This document shows positions 7,861 to 15,708 of a stretch of 64,000 nt of DNA, one piece after another. The notes below the pieces were generated by a model. The model did no database searches and was not told the origin of the DNA. It saw only the letters and a list, made by a program, of their open reading frames with translations. The DNA is from Bacillus sp. EB106-08-02-XG196 (GTDB taxonomy: Bacteria; Bacillota; Bacilli; Bacillales; Cytobacillaceae): NCBI RefSeq assembly GCF_013396335.1, contig NZ_JABWSY010000022.1:1-64000 (forward strand), read 5' to 3'. A program made the position numbers and the translations under genes. The first letter of the stretch is position 1. Each line of letters begins with the position of its first letter.

Positions 7861-10155
7861 TTATTGTAGTTGGTAAACTACTTTTTCAAGCTCCCCTGAA
7901 AACCCAAAATCCCCTTCATTTTCATAGACCGGACTCACAGGATAATGAGAATCTCTACCGATGTCCAATCCTTCAAAACTTATTTTAAATTTATGAGTTT
8001 GATCGATTGTTACATTTCCTGCCTCATTCCCATTAATAAAGAGACTGCCAATACCTTTATGAGGATTGGTTGGGTTAAATTCGTACTTGATCGTGGATTG
8101 GCCAACAGGGGCTTCTGTTTCAATCCGATAAACCTTGGTCCCAACGTTATACTCATAAACTAGTTTATTAGCTTTAATATAAAGTGTATAACCGCTCTCA
8201 TAGTTTCCCAATGCCAGCAAGACGCCATCATCCGATTGCCCCCGATTAATCGGAATCGTAATCGAATATGGTCGGTTTATGATAAATGGTGATGCACCTT
8301 CTGGCAGCAGGGACATGCCAGGATAGAAGGTAAAGGTGGTTCTGGCCCGATTGGAATCACTAGGAATTACTAAAAACCCATCTCCCATAATGTCGGTCAT
8401 TGGCAGAACATCATATTTCTTTGCTTCTTTGTCCCATAACTTCTGAAGTCCTTTTAACTTTTCTGGATATTTTGCAGCTAGGTTGTTTGATTCCGTAGGA
8501 TCTTCTGCTAAATGGTAGAGCTGCCAAACGTCATTATCATATGGCTGTCCCTTTGTATGAAGAGCAATCGCTTTCCACCCGTCATGGTAAATGGCCCGCT
8601 GTCCGTTGTTCTCGTAATATTGTGTATCTTTTCCTGCAGCTTGACTATTGCTTAATGTATCCGAAAAACTCTCACCGTGAAGCGGAATTTGCTTTACTCC
8701 CTTTATTTCTTTTGGAATCTCGATTTCCGCTAAATCGTAAACAGTAGGTGTGATATCACTAACATGTATATACTGATCGCGGATAGCCCCTTTCTCTTTG
8801 ATTGCTTGCGGGTAATAGACAATCATTGGGGTTTTCGTTCCTGCTTCATACATTGTTGATTTATATAATTTAAATGGAGTGTTACTAACCTGTGCCCAGC
8901 CAGCCGGGAATTCGACTTTTGTTTTGTCAGTACCAAAATTATCAATATTTTGGACGATATCATTTAAAGTTTCCGGCAAATCGTTGTATGCTAGTGTATG
9001 ATTGATTGAACCAGTGGCTTTCCCCATGGCACTTGCCCCATTGTCTGATAAAAAAACTATCATCGTATTATCCAATTCACCGACAGAGTCTAAATTTTCA
9101 ATAAAACGTCCAATTTGCTCATCAGTATGTGTTAAAAAACCTGCATACGTTTCTTGCAGACGAGCAAAAGCTCTTTTCTCATCATCTGTAAGCTGGTCCC
9201 AAGGTTTTACTCCTGGGTTAAGCGGAGATAAGACTGAATTATTTGGTATAATGCCTAGTTCTTTTTGCTTATTGAACCTTTCTTCACGGATTTTATCCCA
9301 GCCTTTGTCGTAGACTCCTTTGTACTGATCGATGTATTCCTGAGGAACCTGAACCGGCTGGTGTTGAGCGCCGAAGGCTAAATACAGGAAGAAAGGCTTT
9401 TCTGGACTAATAGAAGCTTGATCAGTGACATACTGATTAGCTTTATCTACAATGTCCTCGGAAAAATGATAGTTTTCCTTTTCTGGCACATCAATAAAAC
9501 TATTATCTTGGACAAGCTCTGGCTTATATTGATCACTGGAATCTTCCAAGATTCCATAAAAACGGTCAAAGCCCTTACCGAGCGGCCAATTTTCATAGGG
9601 GCCGGCAGGAGTTGCCTGATGGGATGGAGATAAATGCCATTTCCCCAATGCATAGCTATTATACCCTTCTTCCTTTAGTACCTCGGCGATTGTGCCAGCT
9701 TCGGGATTAATCCGTCCTCGTTTATTCGGATATTCTGGTCCCATATCAAAATTGGCTACCGTTGCCATTCCAATGTCATGAGGGTTCCGCCCTGTCAGCA
9801 ATGCAGCACGTGTTGGAGAACAAACCGGTGAAACATGAGAATTGTTGTAGCGAAGCCCGTTCTCCGCTAACATATCTAAGTTTGGTGTTTGGATTTCTGA
9901 TCCATAGCTTCCGAGGTCTGAATACCCTGAATCATCTAAAACAATATAAACGATATTCGGTTTTGCTAAATCCTTTCCGTCAATCTGCTTACTTATATCA
10001 TTTTGCACATTTGACTTCGTTTTAATGGATTCTGCTTTCACTTCTTGTTCCGTAAAATTTTTATATGAGCAGCCTGACAATAAAACCAGTGCTGACGCAA
10101 ATACGGTTAACTTTTGAAAAGGTGATTTATTCAATACTTTTAATCTAGAATTCAA
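7861..10155 (-). CDS. Secreted lipoprotein arylsulfatase (cysteine type)
   Basis: This sulfatase of about 764 residues belongs to the alkaline-phosphatase superfamily. The start chosen is TTG because AGAGGAGG lies 6 nt upstream; it gives a signal peptide with the lipobox LLSGC (Cys29), so the enzyme should be anchored outside the membrane. The core sulfatase motif CSPTRAALLTGR (Cys112) would be converted to formylglycine, and LDDSGYSD near residue 73 supplies metal ligands. A beta-rich C-terminal domain of about 170 residues follows. It should release phenols and sulfate from aryl sulfates. No intact maturase is in the window. Confidence 0.92.
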   Translation of the reverse strand: MNSRLKVLNKSPFQKLTVFASALVLLSGCSYKNFTEQEVKAESIKTKSNVQNDISKQIDGKDLAKPNIVYIVLDDSGYSDLGSYGSEIQTPNLDMLAENGLRYNNSHVSPVCSPTRAALLTGRNPHDIGMATVANFDMGPEYPNKRGRINPEAGTIAEVLKEEGYNSYALGKWHLSPSHQATPAGPYENWPLGKGFDRFYGILEDSSDQYKPELVQDNSFIDVPEKENYHFSEDIVDKANQYVTDQASISPEKPFFLYLAFGAQHQPVQVPQEYIDQYKGVYDKGWDKIREERFNKQKELGIIPNNSVLSPLNPGVKPWDQLTDDEKRAFARLQETYAGFLTHTDEQIGRFIENLDSVGELDNTMIVFLSDNGASAMGKATGSINHTLAYNDLPETLNDIVQNIDNFGTDKTKVEFPAGWAQVSNTPFKLYKSTMYEAGTKTPMIVYYPQAIKEKGAIRDQYIHVSDITPTVYDLAEIEIPKEIKGVKQIPLHGESFSDTLSNSQAAGKDTQYYENNGQRAIYHDGWKAIALHTKGQPYDNDVWQLYHLAEDPTESNNLAAKYPEKLKGLQKLWDKEAKKYDVLPMTDIMGDGFLVIPSDSNRARTTFTFYPGMSLLPEGASPFIINRPYSITIPINRGQSDDGVLLALGNYESGYTLYIKANKLVYEYNVGTKVYRIETEAPVGQSTIKYEFNPTNPHKGIGSLFINGNEAGNVTIDQTHKFKISFEGLDIGRDSHYPVSPVYENEGDFGFSGELEKVVYQLQ

Positions 10156-10225
10156 AGTGTTTCCTCCTCTAATCAATAAGTATTCTCCAGAATCTTTGAG
10201 GTATTTCCCATATAAACCTACCCTT

Positions 10226-10334
10226 CCATTTCCATTTCCATTTCCTTGTCTTTGATCTCCTTCATAATAGGAGACACCCCTATCAATTTTGTAGTGAACG
10301 AAACCATTCACCTAGCCAAAAGAATGAGGTGTCT
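10226..10334. repeat. Structured leader upstream of the arylsulfatase: nested inverted repeat and TGGAAA repeats
   Basis: The AGACACC/GGTGTCT arms at 10272-10278 and 10328-10334 enclose a second pair, GTGAA/TTCAC (10294-10311). Towards the gene there is a run of GGAAAT hexamers near 10226-10245. The function is unknown. It could be a regulatory leader or the end of a lost insertion sequence. Confidence 0.45.
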
Positions 10335-10352
10335 TCAGTTTAATAAGGATTT

Positions 10353-11543
10353 TTATGAATTTAAGGTAACCTCTAAATCCCTTTTCGGTTTTCTTACCGC
10401 TATCGCCCATATCAGAGCCAAGATAATTAATCCGATTGCACTTACTGCTAATGGAAATCTGCCAATATCCTGATTAAAAATGTTCTGTACCATTAGGAAT
10501 CCAAATGGCCCTAAAATTCCGCCTAAACCTTGGCCTACCACAACTAACCCTACTGCTGGAGGGGCACCAGGAGGAGTAAGTTCTGAAACTTTAGTGAATA
10601 CCCCTGGAAGTCCAATTCCCATTGCAAACCCACCAATAATACTGCCAACAAAAATCATTGTTAAGGTTGGTGAGAAATAACAGATTGCCATCCCAATTCC
10701 TGTAACTAAAACGCCTGCAGGCAGATAGAAGGTTGGCAGTGCATGTTTTATTTTTCCGAATATAAACCCAGCTACCAGTGTACCAAAAGTGAATACGGAG
10801 ATCGCCATACCTGCCTCTGTTGCATTACCTAGTTGGTCCCCCTGTATAACAACTGAAATATTCGTTACATAACCAAAAATCAAACCAGAATAAAATACCT
10901 GTCCTAAACATACCCAATAAATTGCATTCGGAAGCTTGACCTTAACCTTTGAGCCAGTAGCTTCTGATATCTGTTTCTTCTCAGGTTCAGGAAGATACAA
11001 CATGGTAATAGCTAAAATCCAAATTGGGAAAAGGTATGTTAGGAAACCATATTGCCAGCCAAAGGAATCAGCTAAAATCCCGCCGCCTAACTGGAAGAAT
11101 ATTGCCCCAATACAAGCAACCGTGGAAGTTCCAAATCCAATTAAGAAATCTCTTTCTCTACCGTCAAAGAAATCTGTAATTACATCTATAGATAACGGCA
11201 TTGTTATCCCTACACCTAACCCTAAAAGTCCTCTCATCGCAATAATCAGCGGCAGGTTATCTATAAAGGTTGGGAGTGTGCCACCAATAATAAATAAGGT
11301 CAAACCGATAAATAACAATGTTTTCTTTTTAAACACTTTTGTAAGTTTTCCATAAAAAAGTGCAGGAACGATTTGTATAAGACCCGGAAAAGTAGCTACC
11401 AACATAACAATGGTTGGATCATATTCAGGAAATGCCTTAATGATGTCAGCCATAATGGATCCTGCTACACCAGCAGCTACATCTTGGAACGCTAGAATGA
11501 CGACTAAAAACTTAAGCATATTTTTACTGATATTCTTTGCCAT
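10353..11543 (-). CDS. MFS transporter, probable aromatic-compound uptake
   Basis: This 396-residue protein has about 12 hydrophobic segments in two six-helix halves and a central loop of charged residues near 190-205 (LPEPEKKQISEATGSKVKVK). GKLTKVFKKK after the second helix is the MFS loop 2-3 signature. Substrate cannot be read from the sequence. The promoter shares its operator design with the hydrolase operon, so uptake of the same aromatic substrate is likely. The RBS GGGAGG precedes the ATG. Confidence 0.87.
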   Translation of the reverse strand: MAKNISKNMLKFLVVILAFQDVAAGVAGSIMADIIKAFPEYDPTIVMLVATFPGLIQIVPALFYGKLTKVFKKKTLLFIGLTLFIIGGTLPTFIDNLPLIIAMRGLLGLGVGITMPLSIDVITDFFDGRERDFLIGFGTSTVACIGAIFFQLGGGILADSFGWQYGFLTYLFPIWILAITMLYLPEPEKKQISEATGSKVKVKLPNAIYWVCLGQVFYSGLIFGYVTNISVVIQGDQLGNATEAGMAISVFTFGTLVAGFIFGKIKHALPTFYLPAGVLVTGIGMAICYFSPTLTMIFVGSIIGGFAMGIGLPGVFTKVSELTPPGAPPAVGLVVVGQGLGGILGPFGFLMVQNIFNQDIGRFPLAVSAIGLIILALIWAIAVRKPKRDLEVTLNS

Positions 11544-11621
11544 TTATTATCCTCCCTATATTTGTTTTCATTTTTTTGAAAATGGTAAACACTGCCTCCC
11601 TTGTGGCCTGCAAGGTACAAC

Positions 11622-11643
11622 AGCTATAATTTCAGTTATAGCT
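11622..11643. repeat. Inverted repeat in the MFS leader
   Basis: AGCTATAA and TTATAGCT are perfect 8-bp arms around a 6-nt spacer, next to operator O2. It could be a further binding site or an mRNA hairpin. Confidence 0.4.
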
Positions 11644-11645
11644 AC

Positions 11646-11659
11646 ACTAAAATTTTAAT
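11646..11659. promoter_or_regulatory. Operator O2 of the MFS gene
   Basis: ACTAAAATTTTAAT matches the perfect palindrome upstream of the hydrolase gene at 13 of 14 positions. Its centre is 72 bp from O1. Confidence 0.6.
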
Positions 11660-11669
11660 TCTATATTTT

Positions 11670-11697
11670 TCTACGTTTTACCGGTGAAAAACGTAGA
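11670..11697. repeat. Inverted repeat between the MFS operators
   Basis: TCTACGTTTT and AAAAACGTAGA form long complementary arms around a short ACCGGTG spacer, midway between O1 and O2. Confidence 0.5.
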
Positions 11698-11710
11698 AAA
11701 AGCGCTTTCT
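11697..11710 (-). promoter_or_regulatory. cre-like site (CcpA) of the MFS gene
   Basis: The minus strand reads AGAAAGCGCTTTTT, with the palindromic AAAGCGCTTT core of CcpA sites. Its place relative to the promoter is the same as in the hydrolase leader. Confidence 0.5.
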
Positions 11711-11717
11711 TTTACTA

Positions 11718-11752
11718 ACTGTAATTCTACATTCGGCGTATACACTTGTCAA
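11718..11752 (-). promoter_or_regulatory. SigA-type promoter with overlapping operator O1, MFS gene
   Basis: On the minus strand TTGACA (11747-11752) and TAGAAT (11724-11729) are 17 bp apart. The imperfect palindrome TGTAGAATTACAGT (11718-11731) covers the -10 box, as at the hydrolase promoter. Confidence 0.78.
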
Positions 11753-11813
11753 TATATTCATAATGTTTTTTATTTTCTGAATAATCACCATTAGAATATC
11801 TACTAAAAAATGA

Positions 11814-11841
11814 AAAAAACGCTGAAAATTCAGCGTTTTTT
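11814..11841. terminator. Terminator of the Lgt-like/radical SAM operon
   Basis: AAAAACGCTGAA and TTCAGCGTTTTT form a perfect stem with A and T runs, so it works in either direction. It lies downstream of the small membrane protein gene. Confidence 0.85.
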
Positions 11842-11917
11842 ATCTAATTTGCTTATACCAAATATATAAAGAATAGCCTCATTAAATGCACCTGAAGCTA
11901 TTTATCTGAAATACACT

Positions 11918-12193
11918 TCAATGGCTTAACGTTACAATTAGAATTCCGAAACAAGCCGCAGTTAATAAAAACACAATAGCAAAGCCAATTAATAGTCCCT
12001 GCCCCAATCTTTTTTTCCCCTTTAAGAAGCTAATAACAATAAGGACAATGATTGCGATGATTCCAAAAAAAATCGAAAATATCCCCATTAATCCGAGCAA
12101 TAAGAAAAAAGTAAGAGCGTAAATCCCAATTGAAATCCCAATCCCAATCCAAAGGTCTTTTAAGGAGCCATCATTCATCTGATTTTGAACCAT
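11918..12193 (-). CDS. Small three-helix membrane protein of unknown function
   Basis: This protein of about 91 residues has three predicted transmembrane helices (about 15-37, 40-60 and 68-88 from the ATG) joined by short loops. The lysine-rich FLKGKKRLG loop lies between helices 2 and 3. AGGAG lies 11 nt before the ATG; two TTG codons just upstream are alternative starts. It follows the radical SAM gene by about 20 bp and is probably cotranscribed with it, which suggests a membrane role with that enzyme. I do not recognise the family. Confidence 0.72.
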   Translation of the reverse strand: MVQNQMNDGSLKDLWIGIGISIGIYALTFFLLLGLMGIFSIFFGIIAIIVLIVISFLKGKKRLGQGLLIGFAIVFLLTAACFGILIVTLSH

Positions 12194-12215
12194 CAACAAT
12201 CACACTCCTGTTTTT

Positions 12216-13631
12216 TCACTTTACAAATTTTCTTGTCTCAAGTTCTTCCTGAATCTTCTTCAATTCTAACTCTTTGTCGTCTCGGTAAAATAAGTTATAG
12301 GTATCAAACGGAATAATACGACCATCGGGATGAGCAATATGGACACACGATTTTTTAACTGAGCGGACATCAAAGTTATAGGCATCTAAAAACTGCATAA
12401 TAATGACACGAAAGACGTTGTCATAACCAATATCACCTGGCATCGAAACCTTTGGAAGACAACACAATAAATCTTTTAATGACAACGCAGAGGAATCTGG
12501 TGAATGATTTAATGAAAACAATTTATAAATCATATTCTTAATATTTTCATCTTGTTCAAAGACAATCGTATTACGTTCCCCTTCGAGTAATATATTCGGA
12601 TCAATCAAACCAGTCAGCGGAGTGGATTCACCATTCATTTTAAAGGCATATCCCATGGCAAGACAATCTGGATGGCATGGTACTGGAATGATATCTTTCG
12701 AACCAAAAACATTCGATTGGTCAATAATCATTTGCCTTACCTCACTTAAAGTCAAGCGATTGACAGATGGATCATATTCTTCTAACCTCCCCGCTGCTTG
12801 AATGGGCTGGAAAGTTACTCCGCGGACACATTTTTGCTGCAAACCATATTGGATGATTTTTCCTACTTCATGATCATTTAAGCCTTTTTTCAGCGTGACC
12901 ACAAGTGTGGTCGAAATATTATATTCGTTTAAGTTTTCAATTGCCTTTTGTCTAATATCCCTTAAGTCTACGCCTCTTAACTCCTCGAGTGCTTCTTTTT
13001 CAAAACTATCAAATTGAAGATAGATTTCAAATCCAGGTGTATAGGCTGCCAGTCTTTTCACAAATTCTTTATCATTGGCAATTCGTAAACCATTTGTATT
13101 CACCATAATATGTCGAATCGGTCTAGATTTCACCATATCAAGAATGTCAAAAAACTGCGGATGAATCGTTGGTTCCCCGCCGCTGATTTGAACAATATCT
13201 GCTTGATGCTCATTTTTAATAATGTTCTCTAACATAAATTCAATTTTCTCCAAGCTTCGGAAACTACCCTTTTGAGGAGAAGATTCTGCATAACAAATCG
13301 GGCACTTCAAATTACATCTTTCGGTTATTTCCAAAAGTGTTAAACAGCTATGCTGCTCATGGTCAGGACAAAGCCCGCAATCATAGGGACAGCCATACTT
13401 AATTGGCGTGTTCCAGCGATACGGCATTTCTGAAGGTTTAATAAATTCCCGGCACCACTTGTAATAGGCAACATCGGTGGATATTAACACCTTTTCAGGT
13501 CCGTGTTCCATACATCTTTTCAAAAGATAAACTTTTTCATTTTCAATAATGACCTTTGCCTCCACTTTTCGTAAACACGCCGAACATATGCTATTCGTTA
13601 GTTCGTAAAACAAATAAGGACGATTAGGCAT
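12216..13631 (-). CDS. Radical SAM protein resembling tetraether/membrane-spanning lipid synthases
   Basis: This protein has 471 residues. The radical SAM motif is ERCNLKCPICYAES (Cys106, Cys110, Cys113), with SGGEPT at 150-155 as the SAM-contact loop. Before the core are extra cysteines (16, 19, 40, 81, 85, 88, 96) that could hold further iron sites. A C-terminal domain has PCHPDC and SCVHIAHPDGRIIPFDTYN. This arrangement is like the MJ0619/Tes family, which joins lipid tails through sp3 carbons. The ATG overlaps the end of the Lgt-like gene by 8 bp (ATGCCTAA) and has RBS AAGGAGAGG. The lipid role is inferred from family resemblance and neighbours. Confidence 0.75.
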   Translation of the reverse strand: MPNRPYLFYELTNSICSACLRKVEAKVIIENEKVYLLKRCMEHGPEKVLISTDVAYYKWCREFIKPSEMPYRWNTPIKYGCPYDCGLCPDHEQHSCLTLLEITERCNLKCPICYAESSPQKGSFRSLEKIEFMLENIIKNEHQADIVQISGGEPTIHPQFFDILDMVKSRPIRHIMVNTNGLRIANDKEFVKRLAAYTPGFEIYLQFDSFEKEALEELRGVDLRDIRQKAIENLNEYNISTTLVVTLKKGLNDHEVGKIIQYGLQQKCVRGVTFQPIQAAGRLEEYDPSVNRLTLSEVRQMIIDQSNVFGSKDIIPVPCHPDCLAMGYAFKMNGESTPLTGLIDPNILLEGERNTIVFEQDENIKNMIYKLFSLNHSPDSSALSLKDLLCCLPKVSMPGDIGYDNVFRVIIMQFLDAYNFDVRSVKKSCVHIAHPDGRIIPFDTYNLFYRDDKELELKKIQEELETRKFVK

Positions 13632-14367
13632 GAAATCCTCTCCTTTTCTCACTTTGTTTTTTTGAAATGAGCCAGATGTAATACGCTATTCCTAGTAAGC
13701 TTGCAATTTGTATATTGTTTAAACCCCAAAAAGGATGTGGAGTAGGTTTAATAAAATCTATCATTAACCGAAATCCCAGATAACCAAGCATAAACAATTG
13801 GAATAGTAAGCCCTCCCAACCCGTGCTATTCCTTTTAAGCTTATAAAGGACAAGAAGTAGAATTCCCAAGAATACTATTTCATACAATTGTGTAGGATGG
13901 CGATTTATTCCATCGCCAAAATCAACTCCTGTAATCCATGTTGTCTCCACGCCATATGTATGGTCATCCAAGCCAGTAAAAAAGCAGCCCATTCTCCCGA
14001 TCATCATCCCAACCGTGAGGGGCAATACAAAATCATCACCGGTTGAGCGTTTCCAGCCAATCAACTTTTTAGCCGTTTCAACGCCAATTAATCCTCCTAA
14101 TAATCCACCTACAATCGTTTTACCCTCCATCAAATAGATGATACGATTCCAATTTTCTATTGTCTTAAAGGGATCTTCAAACCAATAAAGCAATTTCGAA
14201 CCAATTGCTGCACCAAGTACTGCACCTACTACCACCCATAGGGCTGTATCCACCGGAATCTTATCCTTATTCCGCGTGTATAAATACACACGAAAGCCAA
14301 TGAAGTATGCAAGCGCTTCAAACAATAGATGGGGATGAATTCCAAATATATAGAAAGGGAAATCCAA
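13624..14367 (-). CDS. Divergent Lgt-fold (prolipoprotein diacylglyceryl transferase-like) membrane protein
   Basis: This 247-residue protein has about seven hydrophobic segments and the Lgt family landmarks VGGLLGGLIG, IGRMGCFFTG and RHPTQLYE. The usual GRxGNFxNxE signature is altered: Asn becomes Cys, the second Asn becomes Thr and the Glu is lost. The SFHGG His is also absent (TIVGG here), so normal lipoprotein modification is doubtful. The start is TTG with RBS AAAGGAGAGG. It is translationally coupled to the radical SAM gene. It may act on a phospholipid or diacylglycerol in that pathway; this is inference. Confidence 0.8.
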   Translation of the reverse strand: MDFPFYIFGIHPHLLFEALAYFIGFRVYLYTRNKDKIPVDTALWVVVGAVLGAAIGSKLLYWFEDPFKTIENWNRIIYLMEGKTIVGGLLGGLIGVETAKKLIGWKRSTGDDFVLPLTVGMMIGRMGCFFTGLDDHTYGVETTWITGVDFGDGINRHPTQLYEIVFLGILLLVLYKLKRNSTGWEGLLFQLFMLGYLGFRLMIDFIKPTPHPFWGLNNIQIASLLGIAYYIWLISKKQSEKRRGFHA

Positions 14368-14472
14368 GTTTTCCTCTCCTTTCTAACAATAATTATCTAT
14401 ATCACCATAATATCAGAATATTAAAAATAAATACTTATTATTCCCAACAAATGTAACCGCATTCACTAAAAA

Positions 14473-14486
14473 TATTGATATATCAA
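14473..14486. promoter_or_regulatory. Palindrome in the serC / Lgt-like divergent intergenic region
   Basis: ATTGATATATCAAT is a perfect 14-bp palindrome about midway between the two divergent starts. It may be a regulator site for either gene. It does not have the FNR spacing. Confidence 0.35.
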
Positions 14487-14516
14487 TGAAATATTTTGAT
14501 TCTTTTCTATTTAAAG

Positions 14517-14543
14517 TATTAGAAAATATGTTATATTCTAATA
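14517..14543 (+). promoter_or_regulatory. Inverted repeat over the putative serC -10 region
   Basis: TATTAGAA and TTCTAATA are perfect 8-bp arms around 11 bp. A TATATT sequence at 14532-14537 inside it could be the -10 box of serC, with no good -35 box. A repressor-type operator is possible. Confidence 0.4.
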
Positions 14544-14565
14544 AATGAAAATGGGGAGTGAGAAA

Positions 14566-15663
14566 ATGAAATCACTAATACAGCGTGCCTATAATTTTAA
14601 TGCAGGACCATCCGCCCTTCCACTTGAGGTGCTTGAAAAAGCCAAGCAGGAACTTATTGATTTTCGTGGCACTGGTATGTCAGTCATGGAACTTAGCCAC
14701 CGAAGCGCAGCCTATGAAGAAGTACACAATAATGCCATTGCCCTTCTAAAAGAATTATTATCTATTCCGGAAGAATATGAGGTACTTTTTCTACAAGGTG
14801 GAGGAAGTCTTCAGTTTTCAATGGTACCCATGAACTTCTTGAAGCCAGGGGAAAAAGCAGGCTATGTTATGACAGGTTCTTGGTCTGAAAAGGCCTTTTC
14901 TGAAGCAAAGTTATTTGGGGATCCTTATCATGTTGCCAGCACGAAGGAAAATCAATATCGACAAATCCCTCAATTAGAGGAATTACAATACAATCCAACA
15001 GATGCCTATATTCATCTCACGTCAAACAATACGATATATGGAACACAATGGAGGGACTTTCCAGATACAGGTGAAGTACCATTAATTGCGGATATGTCTA
15101 GTGATATCTTATCCAAGCCCTTTGATGTCAGCAAGTTTGGCTTAATTTATGCCGGTGCTCAAAAAAATCTCGGTCCTTCTGGTGTTACAGTGGCAATTAT
15201 TCGTAAGGATATGATTGAAAAAGCTAATCCTAACATCCCGACAATGTTAAAGTATAGTACCCATTCAAAAAACAACTCTTTATATAACACACCTCCGACA
15301 TTCGGAATCTATATGCTTGGTGAAGTTTTGAGCTGGATAAAAGAATTAGGCGGAATCAATGCCCTTACTGATCGTAACGAGGGAAAAGCGAAACTCATAT
15401 ATGATGCAATCGACCAAAGCAATGGTTTTTATGTTGGCCACGCTGAACCTGAAAGCCGTTCACTTATGAATATTACATTCCGAGTAAAAGATGAAGAATT
15501 GGAGAAAAAATTCTTATCAGAAGCTAAGCGCGAAGGATTCATCGGTGTAAACGGACATCGTTCTGTAGGAGGCTGCCGCGCTTCTACTTACAACTCTGTC
15601 CCGTATGAAACATGTAAAGCTTTTAGTGAGTTCATGATTCAGTTCCAAAATACAAATCGATAA
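14566..15663 (+). CDS. serC: Phosphoserine aminotransferase
   Basis: This 365-residue PLP enzyme converts 3-phosphohydroxypyruvate and glutamate to phosphoserine in serine synthesis. The N-terminal YNFNAGPSALPLEVLEKAK block, FLQGGGSLQFSMVPMNFL near residue 75, the PLP lysine (Lys200 in AGAQKNLGPSG) and the C-terminal GHRSVGGCRASTYN are all typical. I chose the second ATG, preceded by GGGGAGTG; the first ATG would add seven residues. It is the only clear plus-strand gene. No serA lies next to it. Confidence 0.96.
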   Translation: MKSLIQRAYNFNAGPSALPLEVLEKAKQELIDFRGTGMSVMELSHRSAAYEEVHNNAIALLKELLSIPEEYEVLFLQGGGSLQFSMVPMNFLKPGEKAGYVMTGSWSEKAFSEAKLFGDPYHVASTKENQYRQIPQLEELQYNPTDAYIHLTSNNTIYGTQWRDFPDTGEVPLIADMSSDILSKPFDVSKFGLIYAGAQKNLGPSGVTVAIIRKDMIEKANPNIPTMLKYSTHSKNNSLYNTPPTFGIYMLGEVLSWIKELGGINALTDRNEGKAKLIYDAIDQSNGFYVGHAEPESRSLMNITFRVKDEELEKKFLSEAKREGFIGVNGHRSVGGCRASTYNSVPYETCKAFSEFMIQFQNTNR

Positions 15664-15670
15664 ACAATAT

Positions 15671-15708
15671 AAAAAGGGAAATATAGTTTTTATATATTTC
15701 CCTTTTTT
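15671..15708. terminator. Bidirectional terminator between serC and the kinase-like gene
   Basis: AAAAAGGGAAATATA and TATATTTCCCTTTTTT form a 15-bp stem and serve both convergent genes. The stop codon of the minus-strand gene lies in the loop. Confidence 0.88.

Noticed and set aside
10156..10311. N-terminal extension of the arylsulfatase by 52 residues
   Set aside because: The extension runs over repeats and hairpins, and would bury the lipoprotein signal peptide; the TTG with AGAGGAGG is a better start.
12216..13631. Radical SAM gene as the sulfatase maturase
   Set aside because: It lacks the CxxxCxxC-near-N-terminus and WQGGEPTL pattern of those enzymes and is in a separate operon with an Lgt-like gene; its extra cysteines fit the Tes-like family.
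14473..14486. FNR box between serC and the Lgt-like gene
   Set aside because: The half-sites TTGAT/ATCAA are 2 bp apart instead of 4, and Bacillus FNR uses a TGTGA-type site.
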